The notes below the pieces were generated by a model. It ran no database searches. It was given only the letters and a program-made list of their open reading frames with translations, and was not told the DNA's origin. Shown here piece by piece: positions 21,189-34,500 of a stretch of 64,000 nucleotides of DNA. Made by a program: the position numbers and the translations under genes. Where the stretch lies: positions 1,904,531 to 1,968,530 of the forward strand of contig NC_053136.1 in the NCBI RefSeq assembly GCF_016808335.1, read 5' to 3'. Numbering within the stretch: position 1 is the first letter of the stretch; each line of letters opens with the position of its first letter. This stretch comes from Panicum virgatum. Its lineage: Eukaryota > Streptophyta > Magnoliopsida > Poales > Poaceae.

Positions 21189-24033
21189 ATGGCCGGCGAC
21201 GCCCTGGCCGCCGAGGACGCCGCGCCCCCGTCGCCACGCCCCGTCGCCGACGGCTTCCTCCGCTTCCTCCTCCCGGCGCCCAAGCCGCGCCCGGCCGCGC
21301 CCACCGCGGCGCCCGCGCGCCTCGTGCCGCCGCACCGCCTCGTCGCGCCGCGGCCCGCGGCCCCCGCGCTGCTGCGCCCCGAGGAGCGCCTCCACATCGT
21401 CCCGCCCACGCGGCCCGACTGGCTCCCGCCACCGGCGCCGCGGAAGCCCCCTGCTCCTCCTCCTCCTCCTCCTCCTCATCGCCCGCCGGCGCCGTGGGGC
21501 GCGGGGGTGAGGCCGCGGCCGTTCCCGCCGGCGCTCGGCGAGCCGAGGACGCGCAATGCGGGTCGCTTCGCTGGACAGGTGAACGGCGCGAGGGGGAGGG
21601 GCCCAGCGGCCGTCGCCCACAGCGGTGGAGGAGGTCGCTCTGGTTCTCAGAAGCCCAAGGCGGCGGCGGCGGCGGCGGTTCGCAAGGAGAAGAAGGCGTG
21701 GGTCGCCGTCGAGAAGAAGGGCGAGGATGCCGGTGACGATGATCGGGAGGCGGTGAGCGAAGGGTATTCCGGTGGGGATGAGGCGGCCACTGAAGCCGAG
21801 GACCGACTCGAACCGGAGAGCGAGCAGGACAACGGTGGTCATCTCCGGGGTCTCGATCGGGAAGACGACGCGACGAATTCTCTGGACATGGCTGCTAATC
21901 AAGAGTGTTCCGACGTCGGCGGCAGCGAGCGGCCAAGAGAGGTAGGAAATATATGCAGTCTCTCCGTCGTGGCAGTGAAAATGCAAACCGTTCATCGATC
22001 GATCGCACATGGTTTGTTCATTCGCTTGCTGAATTACCTGCGCTCGTTTATCTGTTCTGCAGCAGCTCGTACGTCAGTCGAATCAAGTAACACATTCGCG
22101 GGGCAGAATGCGCCGATCGCAGGTGGAATGCCGCCCCGACATCGACACCTTCACGCCTGGCTTGCTCGCGCTCTACGAATCCCTGAAGCCGTCAGAAGAG
22201 CACAAGTCAAAGCAGCAGCAGCTTGTGGACTCTCTGGCGAAGTCTGTCAACAAAGAGTGGCCCAATGCCCAGCTGCATCTCTACGGATCAAGCGCCAATT
22301 CGTTTGGAACATCACACAGTGATGTTGATGTTTGTCTTGAGATGGAGATTGGCACCGCGAGCACAGTTGAGGTTCTTGTGAGGTTAGCAGATGTATTAAG
22401 AGCTGATAATTTCGACAATGTGGAGGTAAGCCTTTGTTGTGTTTTACTATTGAATTATGCAGCATTCTCATCCAACTTACTTGCGTTGCTATGCACACTG
22501 TTGTGCAATTCTGTACTTGTGTGCAATTTGTATTGCACGTGTCATTGAACTCTAATGAAGACTTAGCTTCCATGCCTTCGCATGATTGTCTGTTCATGTT
22601 GTTCCTCTTGGTCTCTAACATGAAGTTTATGCAGGCAATTACCAGTGCCAGAGTTCCGATTGTAAAGATGTCCGATCCAGGAAGTGGCTTCTCTTGTGAC
22701 ATATGCATCAACAATCTCTTTGCTGTTGCTAACACAAAGCTTCTCAAGGATTACGCCCAGATAGACCAGAGATTGCTTCAGTTGGCCTTTCTTGTGAAAC
22801 ACTGGGCCAAACTGAGGGGTGTCAATGAAACATACCGTGGAACCCTCTCTAGCTATGCGTGAGTAAAAATGATATTTTTAGTTTTAATACAAATTAAGGT
22901 TCTAATCTTTATTTACATGAACCTGCAGGTATGTTCTTATGTGCATCAACTTTTTGCAGCTGCGAGAGCCCAAGATTCTACCATGTCTGCAGGTTTTGTA
23001 GCTAACTTTATCAAATTTACTTGTCAAATCCGAGTTATATTTTAGGATAAGACCACTCCTGAATTTTGCCAGCATGATTTATGATGTTGGTAGGTATGCT
23101 AAACCAATTATTTGCATTTCAACCCCCTTTCATTTTTAAACTCTTTTTTTTCTTTTTCTTTATGGTGGAGTGCTATGCTCGATTGGCCCTTGATTTTCAC
23201 CATTCCACACTCCCTTCATATGTATGCTTCTTTTTGAATGGCTTGCTCATCATTCAACTATGGTTGGTCACTTTTCTTCTTCTTTTTTCACTTTTCTAAA
23301 AAAGAAAGTTGTTATGTGCTATTTTCCACCTATATGTCACTGAACTATGAGTACAGTTAGAACTCTAATCGCTCATATAGGTTGGAAGGAGCACGAAATT
23401 TTCAGTTGATGCCAAAATAATATACCTTTTGAGCTTCATGCTTCACATTGGTTTGTCACCCTTCCCACAATTTTCAGGCCATGGAGCAAACATATACCAT
23501 GACTGTTGATGACGCCGAGTGTGCATATTTCGATGAAGTCCATCAACTCCAAGATTTCGGTGCTGAAAACAAGGAGAGCATCGCGGAATTGCTCTGGGCG
23601 TTCTTCCACTACTGGGCATTCCACCACGATTACAGGCACGCCGTCATCTCCGTTCGCATAGGGAGCATAATCAGGTAATAAGAGCCTACGGTCTTTTCTG
23701 AACAACAAACTTTCAGCATCGTTTTCATCAGATTTCACGTCAGTCTGGAAGAATTTTACAAGTTCACTTCACTCTATATGATTTATTGTGAACAGCAAGC
23801 AGGAGAAGAACTGGACTACTCGCGTCGGAAATGACCGCCACCTGATGTGCATCGAAGACCCGTTTGAGATTGGGCATGATCTAGGCCGTGTGGTTGACAG
23901 GCAGACGATCAGGATCCTCAAGGAAGAGTTCGAGCGAGCTGCTGCCGTGCTGCAGTACAACGATGACCCCTACGTGGCTCTCTTCGAGCCCTATGAATAT
24001 AAAATTGATCAGCATGAAACAACTGACAAGTAG
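21189..24033 (+). CDS. URT1: UTP:RNA uridylyltransferase, URT1 type
   Basis: Terminal nucleotidyltransferase that adds uridines to deadenylated mRNA 3' ends in the cytoplasm. Exons 21189-21941, 22063-22425, 22635-22858, 22929-22992, 23478-23674 and 23796-24033 join in frame to 612 aa. Residues 1-260 are a Pro/Ala-rich, then acidic, disordered region, as in URT1. The catalytic signature is [20 protein letters not shown] (Gly-Ser near 326, Asp at 338 and 340), and FSCDICINN gives the third Asp. [39 protein letters not shown] and [13 protein letters not shown] are conserved polymerase-core segments. The closest family is URT1 rather than HESO1, from the long N-terminus and core at the C-terminus. 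The start is the first ATG of the open exon. A MULE ends only 87 bp upstream, which may have replaced the promoter. Confidence 0.9.
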
Positions 24034-24890
24034 CTGAGAGGACAGTTCGACGATATCCTGAAGTGATTCTGACCTGATGATAAATTGTTAAGACATCTGA
24101 TAAACAAAGTACCAACTGGTTGAAACGTAGTGTTGGGATCCAAATGCTAATGCCTCAAAGTGCCAAAGTTTAGCACTATTCTATCCAAACGGGAGTGCTA
24201 ATTGAGTGGGATAAACTTGACCACGACTTAAAAACTTTAGCAAAACATATCCAAAGGATGTAAGATCTCCTTTCTGATAATTTTAAGAAAAAAACGATGG
24301 TAAGAATTGCTGCAGGCCGCAATAAGTTCCTGTAACTGGCACGCTCGCACGTGAGTGCTCTGCACACTGAAGGGGCAAATTTAAATATCTGATTTGGAGA
24401 ACCTGCCATTGATGCCAACACTGATGGTCAATGATGCATCCTTGCAATCTCACTTCCCAGGATTTATGAAACAATTTCCATGATATCAGACATCTCGTAA
24501 TTCTTAACAACAACAAATAGGGCCCCCCGTAAGCTCACTTAACTCCAAACTTATGGCGTCAAGTGTTTGACAGTGCAATCGCTACCCTACACAGTACCAG
24601 GAAGGCAGGAACTTATCACGTATAATACCTATTTTCCTAGGGAAAAAGATACTAACAAGAGGATGAGTTCTACCCTAGGTTGCCAACTGGCCTTTTCATG
24701 GCCCTAATCTCCTAGGCTAAGTATTAAACCTTGCTTTCAAATAATACCGCCCACTACTGCACTTCTTCCCCAACACAGAGCAGGCCAACTTATGGCACAA
24801 AGAATGGCAGCTCTATGATCTTTCCAGGTTTGTGTATCTCCTTTTGTATCTTCATCATGATCTCACCTCATCAAACGGTATGTACGATCT
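24034..24890. other. Intergenic between convergent URT1 and MATE genes
   Basis: Holds the 3' UTRs of the two flanking genes. No other coding or repeat signal recognised. Confidence 0.5.
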
Positions 24891-27800
24891 TCACGTGGCC
24901 TTCGTTTTGATATAGGCAACCTGGTTAAAATTTTCATTGTACAACATGCCCATTGGAGAAATGAGCCGTTGTAAACCACTTGCAAACCGACTCTGCAATG
25001 TACAGTTGGACACATTGTTCAAGAAAACCAGATAAGGGCTAGTTAAGACATTAGATGTTAGATGTAAAGATATCCAATATATAGAAATGACCATACCCAT
25101 TGAAACAAGACGAGTATCCACCAGCATCCTGGCAAGCTACCAAATTTGTTGCGGAGAACCTTCAAGATAAAACAATAAAAAATATCACCGTCATGAGCCT
25201 TTTAATCTCACACTCCGTAGTTTTTCCTTGCTCAACCTAATCAACTGACAGAAACCAAAAGTGAACAGAGTGTAGAAAGTACTGTGGAAATCATATTCTT
25301 ATTATTGATTGTTCAGACTCCTGACCCCTCTTTTTAATTGAAGTAGCATAAAGATTCATGTGGTCTCCCATTAATGATTCACGACAGGAAAAAGGAGAAC
25401 AAACAGGCATACCATCAATAGAAGGGTTCCAATGCAAAAGCATACACCCATTGATTGACTCAAATATCGCAGATCCCTTCCGGCCTAAAAGAGGATGGAA
25501 ATATAAATTAGATGTCAGCACATTGTCCAGCAAATGGTAGGCAAAAATATGCTGGCCTTCCAACATTATGCATGAATAGCTCTTGATTCTATTAGATTAC
25601 CACTACCATGCCATAATGTCAAAGATTGTTCAAATTATTACACTACTACTATGCCTTTTTTGCATGGGAACAGTGCGAGGGCTCCTCTCCTCTGGTATGT
25701 TATTGCTATGTTTATTGCAAAAGCAATCGTACTCAAGCATGCAAGTTTATCTGGCATAGTGTGTGTTGGCTTGTGTCCAATCAATACGATGAGCTTTAGG
25801 TAGCCCCAGGAGTTGGTCACTCTTTGGATGGTTGCCAAATTTTTAGAAGAAACTCATAGCTCCTTGGTCGTACCTCATGCATTTTTCTTTTCAAATGCTT
25901 GGCCAAATGCCCGTGCAATCAAAACATTGGCCAAACCAGGCTAATTTGGGAGCAAAACAATCAAGTCTGGTTAACCCAGTGCACTTTAATGGAGAATCTG
26001 TGTGGGCCAGACAGATGAAAAAAAAATCAGATTATCAACATACCAATAATGTTCCTTCAAGGGAGTGTACTGAAGGAGTCACCAGCAACACACTGAAATA
26101 TGGAGCCAGTACTTTGTGCATCTGTCGGAAATATAAGGCAGGCGTAATGAGTTACAAAGAAAATTCAAGCATTAGACACTAGTGGCCAAGCATGAATAAT
26201 ATCTAAGATTTTTTTGAAGCGATGTCTCATACCTGTTGGACAACCATTCTGTCATTGGTAAAGAGACTAGGGAAAAGCCATGGAACAAGTGTCCCTACTG
26301 CCCCCAAAACCGCTCCAGTAATCCCTCCAATGATCATAAGTGACTTCAATAGCATCCTTGCCTACAATAAAGTTAGCTTTAGGATCTTTCATAATAAGGA
26401 ACAAAATATTCATACAGTTTAGTACAGAAATGAATTTGAAGTATGCTGTGTCAACCATTAGCTATTGCTCTAATGGAGGAGGAGGAAGGTCTGTGCGAAT
26501 ACACTTTCCATGAAAGCTCAAAAGGATGTGTCTGCTCAGAAACAAACTGCTGAAGAGAGGCTAACTCTATCAATCGATTCATCAGGTGTAATTAGTTTTC
26601 TTTAGATGAACCATATGAAATCATATAAATACTAGTGTTCAAGGACACATGTTCATCAAACAACACATTACTATCAATACAGGTAAGGGCACCAATGCCA
26701 TAGTGTCGTTATTTACATAAATGTTAACACTGCAATCAATAGGTACCTTATTCAAATTACGATTAGCACCATATATCAGCTCCGGCATGAATGACTGTGC
26801 AGTTTGCGACAGAGGCTCACCCCAAACAGTACACATGCATAAGATATTAATCATAACCTTCAAAAAATATGAAGCAAATGATAAATTTATCAAATTCCCT
26901 TTTATTAGATATGAGTAATCATTTTGTAAGTCACCAAGTATAAACCTGGTGTGCTGCAAGAGTTACTGCTCCCATAGAAGTCGCTGAATATGTGAGCAAT
27001 GCATAAAATGCTACCTGAAGAGAATTTTGAAATAATTTGTTACAATGATATGAAGAAAGTATACACTATACAGATTGTTGGACCCCAAATGATACCTTGG
27101 ATGTCATTGTAACAAAAACAGGAGCTGCAATTTCAAATATCTGCAGCAGCTCTCTCGCTGATGGAATCGTAAATGAGAAAGCTCGAAAGCCCTTATTGTT
27201 TAGATTCCGCATCATCATGAAAGCTGCAACAACCTGATAGTGTGTCAAAAAATAGCCACTCTAGAGACAGACCCAACAATCGAAACAAATTGGCTATAGA
27301 TCAACATTAGTAGCCAGAGGAAGATGGTAGAGTGATCAAATCATGAAGAGAGATAACTTGCTGGTAAGAAATGAAGTTATACTTATAGGTTTCAGAGGCG
27401 GTCTGGGAAAAAAAAAACTTTACCACTGTGGTATTTCACTTGGGGACAAATCAGAATGTATGCCTATTAATCTATAAATCGGACACCAACAACTTTGTGG
27501 AATCATGCTCAAGTTGGTACATGTTTTTCGGGTGATGGCCAGCCTAGCCAAGTCCTAAGCATAGCAAGAAGGAATTATCCATATAGTTCATGCGTGCCCC
27601 TTATAGATGATCTCCTCTCCCTTAACCTTAAATAGAGAGGAGTATCCTGCCATAAGCATATAATATGTACAAACTATTCTTTTTCAAGTTAAACTAATCT
27701 GAGACTTCATTATCTCTCGATTTCTAGCTTAATGTGCAAGACAACGTAACAAGTCCATCTTCCATAAAATATAGGTGAAAGGGCCTCTAGCCTAGTGGTT

Positions 27801-30800
27801 AGAGCGTCTGAGTAGCAACCAGCAGGCCCGGGTTTGAATCATCGCAGGAGTGAATTTACAGGGCTGTTTTTTTAAAAAAAAATCCCCTCGCCGGCATAGC
27901 CGGGGTTCAGGGGTTTTCTAGGCCAGGAGAAGGTTGCTTCTTCTTAATGAAAAGCCAAGGCACCATAAAATAGAGAGAGGAAGTCAATAAGTGCCACCAG
28001 AGATGTGAGATGGTGACTGGGAAAGTGTGTCGGTACCTGTGAAACCATAGTTGCCCAGGCTGCACCAGCAATTCCAAAGCCACAAACAGAGCAAAGAAGT
28101 ATGTCACCAACACCATTTACCGCAGTAGCAGCTGCTAATGCCTTCAAAGGACCCCAAGAATCCTTCATGCCCAGACTACGTTATACAAAACACACCATAT
28201 ATAATATGAGATGTATCCAATCAAGATAGTTGCAATATGGATAGCTTATAAGTATTCATTTATATCTGAACCATTTTTTTCATGTAAGTGTGTAGCTGTG
28301 TAACCCATGCATGTTTATTCATGTCAATATGAAGACTAGGTGATTACAAGTGCTGACTATTCTTAATACTACAATTGCCAAATTCAAAGATATATCTACC
28401 AGAGTTCCACTATCGCTAAAACTTTTAAGATTTATGCACACTTTCACTGCTCTGCTACGATTGTAGCATTCGAGAAAGCAGTTGGGGATCTAGAGTGGAG
28501 ATATAGCTTTTAAACCACATTCCAAACTTCTGCTTCATCACTTCGATTAACTTTTAGCATTAGGTTTCTTTTGTGGATAATTTTACTTTTTTTAATCTGA
28601 ATAAACAAAAGTAATACGTTAGACTTCAACAACAGTTTGACAAAGAAGAAAGACAGGACAGAATTAGCAGGCACAAAAGTATAATGAGAACTACCAACCT
28701 ATATCCAACAAAATAAGAGAAAAGGAATGGGCATAGCATGTACCTGGCACTTTGAGCAACTAAGCCCACAAGAACTGCAGGCCATGCAAAGCCTCTTATC
28801 TGAAAGTACACATATTTGTACGTGTTATTTCACACAGAAAAGGGAGGTTAACTTTATATCCTATAATATAGGGTATTTGAAGAATTCAACAAGCTTAGAA
28901 GTAGGTGTGAAACAAGAATCCAAGCCACCTAGCCAAGTAAGGAAAGGGATATGTCCAGATGGTCTAGGGACAAAGATAATAAACACATAATAGAGACAAA
29001 ACTAGGCAATTCGAAAGATAGTTATACAGATTAGATTATGATAAGCAATATCTGGAGCTAAATAAGCATAACACTGTTTCAAAAGTTAATTATGATATAT
29101 GCACCTAATCTGCATCAGGTGAGGACGTGATGTGATCATGTCATATCAGATCACCACATGAAAATATGCAAAAGTACAGCTTTCTCACATGTAGACTTCA
29201 TACGCAGAAAACATGTTCATCGGGGGTCTTATCATCGATCATTAACACCCATGTTTACACATAACTCAACACAACTAGTTGAATATTGAAAGTAAAGCTA
29301 TCAGGGTACAATGACCATAACTTCATTCTAGAACCCGCTTTGATATCTTTTTTCTTGAACCCGCTAGTAATTTTAGTGCTATGCTCAGTAAGAGAAAACT
29401 CAAACCATAACATGCTAGCTATATATATCCCAAAAACGCATTTCCTAAAAAATAAACTGGGGAGTAATGTAGCAGAGAGAGATGTTGAACTATACAAACC
29501 TGTGCATATGTATTGGCGGAAGAGATAATTTCATAATTCCCTGATCCAGCAAAAGCTGGAAAGCAGAAAAAAGAAAACAGGTTATATAGTTTAATGGAGG
29601 ATAGTCAGGTACCACATATAAAGTTCAATTAATGTATCATGAGAATAGCAATTAGCAAAGGATTATATGTGGAACAACAAACTGACAGGAGAAATATAAG
29701 TGTGTCCTATCTTTTCTAACCACACAGCCTAATCTGAAAATAAGACTAAAATCAGAACGGTAGTCAAGATAAAGGAAGTACATAATCCATACTTTAAACA
29801 GCATTGCATGCTTAGTTGGTTGAGTCTAGGACAAAGGAAAAAAGCAGTAAATGAGATAATACTATGAAAACTTAAGTAATCATCAAGGTTTGCATTAGAA
29901 AATACAAAATGCTCAACACTTCAAAGGAAGTATGAAAAGCTGGATGATAGTTGTAGCTCCAGATACTGTTTTTCTTTAGAGTCTTATTACCAGTCAATGC
30001 TTGAGTACCAAAAACCTTGGTGAACAAAAACATTCCTATGCCACACGTAAGAGCAATAAACAACAGCATAGACACTTGATGTTGTGCAAGTTCTTCGTCC
30101 TGCATAGAGTAACTGCAACCACATTAGGTTACCGATACAGTAAGAATGTAAAATCCAAGAAGGTGATTGACATCTGACACTGATAACCATTGAGCACACA
30201 AGGTACAAAAGTAACAACAAGCCAAACTGCCAAGTGCCAAAATTCACGAGAGCTCAGTTTCAAATTAGTCTCTAAACTGCTAAATGGTATCCTATGGAGG
30301 GCCTGGTGCAATATTCTTAATACCAAACAAATGTATAGTCACATGAAGAGGGAGCAAACTTATATCAAAAGTCAAGCATGCTAGGGAATGATTATCTTTT
30401 TTTTGTCACAGCTTCCTTAATTTGGCACCTCTAGTCTTTTCAAAAAGGCAAGCATACTACTATAGTTTGGAACGAGTGCCTTGCGCGCGCCTTGGCGCGC
30501 GTAATTTATTTACTTGTTTTCATTTGGCAATATAAATTTATATTAAAGTTTGTAGTAGATGTATAGACAAATGAATATACATAGATAGAAATAGGATATT
30601 TATTTTTAAAGTAAAAAAAGGTAAAAAAATAGTAGTTGAAATCTGACGTCTCAATCTCGCCGTCGAAGGCGGCCGGGAGCAGTCCTTGGGCATCTCCTCA
30701 CCATGCAATGCGCGGCTATCACGCTCAACATGTGGCACTGCGGCGTACCGGAGCGAGGCCGGGTCACCCGCCGGTGACGGTATGAACTCGCCGCACCCGT

Positions 30801-33577
30801 CGAGAGCGTGCCCAGTGGCCCGCCCAAACTCGCCGCGTGGCTCTTCGGCCTAGCTTCTTTGCCGTTGTTGCAGTAGAGCACACACCCATTCGGAGGCCAC
30901 CAAAATTACCGATCGAGAGTTCTAGATTCAGATATTTTGCAGTGACCGAATGGAGTGCTGACGCGTGGACCATTCGTGTCTCAAGGCCTCAAAGATAACG
31001 ATGGCACGGCCAGTCACATGCACTATCAATTTAGGATCGAATGGTGGGAATCTTTTTTACTGATGTGGCCGGTCTGCCCTTGCGCCGACCATCGGGGCAT
31101 TCACATATAGAAATTAGGGCTGTGATTGGATTCAAAAATTTTATCTCAAAAAAGTCACATCGAATATTTGAGCACATGCATGGAGTACTAAATAAAATCT
31201 ATTTACAAAACTTTTTACATGGATAGATTGTAAATCGCGGGACGAATCTAATGAGCCTACTTAATCTATGATTTGCAACAGTGATACTACAATAACCGTT
31301 CACTAATTCTCAGTTAATCATGAATTAAGTATGCTCATTAGATTCATCTCGTGATTTACAACCCCTCCGTGCAAAAGATTTTGTAAATAGATTTTATTTA
31401 GTACTCTGAAATAGCAAGATTCCCTTTCATCCGTAGCCAGACAATGATTCTACAGTAACCGTCCACTAATTATGAGTTAATCATGAATTAAGTATGCTCA
31501 TTAAATTCGTCTCGTGATTTACAACCCATCCGTGTAAAAGGTTTTGTAAATAGATTTTATTTAGTACTTCGAAATAGCAAGATTCCCTTTCATCCGTAGC
31601 CATACAGTGATACTACAGTAACCATTCACTAATTATGAGTTAATCATGAATTAAGTATGCTTAGCAAGATTCCCTTTCATCCGTAGCCAGACAGCGATTC
31701 TACAATAACCGTCCACTAATTATGAGTTAATCATGAATTAAGTGTGCTCATTAGATTCATCTCGTGATTTACAACCCATCCGTGTAAAAGGTTTTATAAA
31801 TAGCTTTTATTTAGTACTTCGAAATAGAAAGATTCTCTTTCATCCGTAGTCATACAGTGATACTACATTAACCGTTTACTAATTATGAGTTAATCATGAA
31901 TTAAGTATGCTTATTAGATTCGTCTCGTGATTTACAACCCATCCATACAAAAGGTTTTATAAATAGATTTTATTTAGTACTCTGAAATAGCAAGATTCTC
32001 TTTCGTTCGTAGCCATCGGATCGCGATCGGACGGCCGGATTTTTCCGGCCTACGTGGCCTGCCTGTCCGCGCGCCGCCCCTCGGAATAACCGTCCACTAA
32101 TTATGAGTTAATCATGAATTAAGTGTGCTCATTAGATTCATCTCGTGATTTACAACCCATCCGTGTAAAAGGTTTTGTAAATAGCTTTTATTTAGTACTT
32201 CGGAATAGAAAGATTCTCTTTCATCCGTAGCCATACAGTGATACTACAGTAACCGTTCACTAATTATGAGTTAATCATGAATTTAGTATGCTTATTAGAT
32301 TCGTCTCGTGATTTACAACCCATCCATACAAAAGATTTTGTAAATAAATTTTATTTAGTATTCTGAAATAGCAAGATTCTCTTTTGTCCGTAGCCATCGG
32401 TTCGCGATCGGACGGCCGGATTTTTCCGGCCTACGTGGCCTGCCTGTCCGCGCGCCGCCCCTCGGGGCTTTAACATATAGAATTTGTAAATAGATTTTAT
32501 TTAGTATTCTGAAATAGCAAGATTCTCTTTTGTCCGTAGCCATCGGTTCGCGATCGGACGGCCGGATTTTTCCGGCCTACGTGGCCTGCCTGTCCGCGCG
32601 CCGCCCCTCGGGGCTTTAACATATAGAAATAACTTTATGTGGCTATGACACTACAGAACCATTTCTCATAGCTAAGGTGGTATCATCTTTGCCTTATAGA
32701 CTATGACACCACAATCAGTTCATGTAACATTCTAACATAGACGCACAGAGCATCTGGGAGGGAATCAGAGGATGCACCTTTTTAGCAAAGGCGGTGGCCA
32801 CCATGTTAGAGGTTGCAACCGAAAGGAACATGAATATGTAGCTTAGGTAGTCACAGAACACTGTCCCAGGCCCTGAAAGGAATGGAAAGCAAGCAGAGGA
32901 ATAAGAACAGTGCATTGGGCTTTCTATCAGATGGGCCTGTTTTACAAATTTTATGGACATCACAACATGTTTATCAAGCACTCTAAAAAAAACATGTTTA
33001 TCAAGCGTGCAATCACCGCATTTGGCGATTAGATCGCCACGGGGAGCGGGAATGTGTAGAATCCACGTCGCATTTGGGCAGGGAGATCAAGAGTGATAGA
33101 CAGAGATCCCAACTGTATTACTAGTATGTTGCGATATGGTGTGCGCCGTAATGAGAATGCCGTATGGAGATGGATAGGAATGCAAAAAGGAGAAGGACCT
33201 AGCGCGGCGAGCTGGACGGCGGAGGTCTGGCCGATGACCATGGTGTCGATGAGGCTCATGAGCGGGCCGCAGATCCAGAGCCCCAGCGCGGGGCCCGCGA
33301 ACACGACGATGTCCCGCACCTGCTCCCATATCCCCGCCGCCGCCTGCTCGCCGCCGTCCTCGGCGACCGCCGAGCCGGCGCAGCGGCAGCGCGCGGCGCT
33401 GGAGAGGCGCGGGCTCTCCTCGAGCCGCGGCGGCCGGAGCAGGCGGAGGCGGGCCGCGGGAGGAGGAGCAGGGAGGCGTTGGCGGAGGCGGTGGAGGGAA
33501 GTGGGCGCGCGGGCGGGTGCGGGTGCGGGGGTGGGGATGGAGTGGGCGGCGGAGAGGAGGCGAAGGTGCGCGGCCAT
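24891..33577 (-). CDS. MATE-family efflux transporter, plastid type (DETOXIFICATION 46/47, EDS5-like)
   Basis: Multidrug and toxic compound extrusion carrier with a predicted plastid transit peptide. Fourteen exons on the minus strand join in frame to 531 aa: 33577-33199, 32872-32778, 30099-29991, 29555-29500, 28799-28744, 28175-28037, 27233-27096, 27014-26946, 26857-26747, 26361-26233, 26121-26044, 25484-25413, 25159-25097 and 24992-24891. All phases agree. The first 70 residues are Pro/Ala/Arg-rich, then come MATE segments: [89 protein letters not shown] and [10 protein letters not shown]. The Arabidopsis relative EDS5 exports salicylate precursors from plastids; whether this copy does is inference. 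Introns carry a SINE and a large MITE-derived tandem array without breaking splice sites. Confidence 0.9.
27772..27962 (+). mobile_element. tRNA-derived SINE in a MATE intron
   Basis: The start carries RNA polymerase III promoter boxes: A box TAGCCTAGTGG and B box GGGTTTGAATC, in a tRNA-like head (GCCTCTAGCCTAGTGGTTAG). The insertion is flanked by CCATAAAATA at 27762-27771 and 27963-27972, a 10-bp TSD. It ends GCTTCTTCTTAATGAAAAG, like Au-type plant SINEs. It lies in the intron between the exons at 28175-28037 and 27233-27096, in the opposite orientation to the gene. Confidence 0.8.
31110..32635. repeat. Tandem array derived from a MITE, in MATE intron 2
   Basis: The first unit (about 31110-31420) is an inverted-repeat MITE with the familiar grass phrase GAGTTAATCATGAATTAAG and GTCTCGTGATTTACAACCC. 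Its right half is then repeated about every 160 bp: the ACAGTGATACTAC phrase or variants recur near 31281, 31443, 31602, 31690, 31852 and 32237. A second GC-rich module, CGATCGGACGGCCGGATTTT to GCGCCGCCCCTCGG, appears three times (about 32014, 32406, 32552), the last two in a 146-bp tandem unit. It lies in the 2.7-kb intron 30100-32777. Confidence 0.8.
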
Positions 33578-34500
33578 GGCCGCCGCCGCCGCCGAGGCCT
33601 GAGGACTAGAACTAGTTCACCTCAGCGCCGGCCTCCGGCTGCCTGACTCCTCCCTTCCCTCTTGTGCGGTTGTGCCAAGCCTCCGCATCCGAAAGGAAAT
33701 GGAATGGCGGATCGTGTGGAGGGGAAGGGAACGAGAGCACCCAACGGCCGTTGCTGTAGCTGGCCAATGTTCTCTGTAGAGGGCGGCGTGTACGTATAGG
33801 ACAAGGACATGTACGTGTACGGGCAAAATCACCAGTATTTTTTTTTTTGAGTTAACAATCACCAGTATTACCAACATCATGGAATGGAATTATGGAATAC
33901 ACTCTGCGTTTGCATCAGAACGTCAAACCCCAAATGTACAATTCCAATATTCGCCAGCCATAGCCACTCTGGCAGTCTGATAATTCTGATTCAAAATACA
34001 TTCATTTTCTGCTTCATAGGCAAAACAAACATTTTCTGGGCACTCTTCTTAGCCCCTGCACCTTTTTTTGGTATGACACGATGAAAAATACTCGATCCGA
34101 AACCGGTCCGGCCAGCCAAATGGGCAAGCTACAGTCGTACTGCCAGCTGATCTGAAGCCATTCCAAAAGACAACTCCAGAAACAAGTGCCCTCCAGGATT
34201 ACTTGCATGACTCCAAAGTAGCCAGATACATGGTATATAGTACAGTTGGCAAAAAATAAATACGGAAAAGCAAAAGAAGAAGAATAAGGAAACGCACTTG
34301 TGGGATCCAGACCACAAATGGTATCCTCATCCTATATAGTCAAAAATCAACCTCAAATAGATAAGCATGTTCCATGCAAAATAGTTTCAGGTGTCCAGTC
34401 CAGGAGCCTCTGGAATGCCAACTATGCCGCAAACTCTAGTAACAATCTCTGTGCTTGCCAAGGTATACATGACAGAAACCTACTTTCGCCCCCAGCCGAA
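33578..34500. other. Intergenic, MATE 5' region and eIF3j 3' region
   Basis: The left part is the MATE promoter side; the right part (from about 34300) is eIF3j 3' UTR. No additional gene recognised. A short poly-T/A tract at 33839-33848 may mark a small retroinsertion but lacks a clear TSD. Confidence 0.4.

Noticed and set aside
21162..22010. 282-codon minus-strand ORF
   Set aside because: It is the antisense shadow of the GC-rich first exon of URT1, which has clear homology on the plus strand.
27776..27850. Possible tRNA gene
   Set aside because: A and B boxes are present, but the acceptor and anticodon stems do not close, and the TSD and 3' body show it is a SINE.
31281..32400. Regular repeats with spacing that might suggest a CRISPR array
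   Set aside because: Units are about 160 bp with no unique spacers, derive from a MITE and lie in a plant intron.
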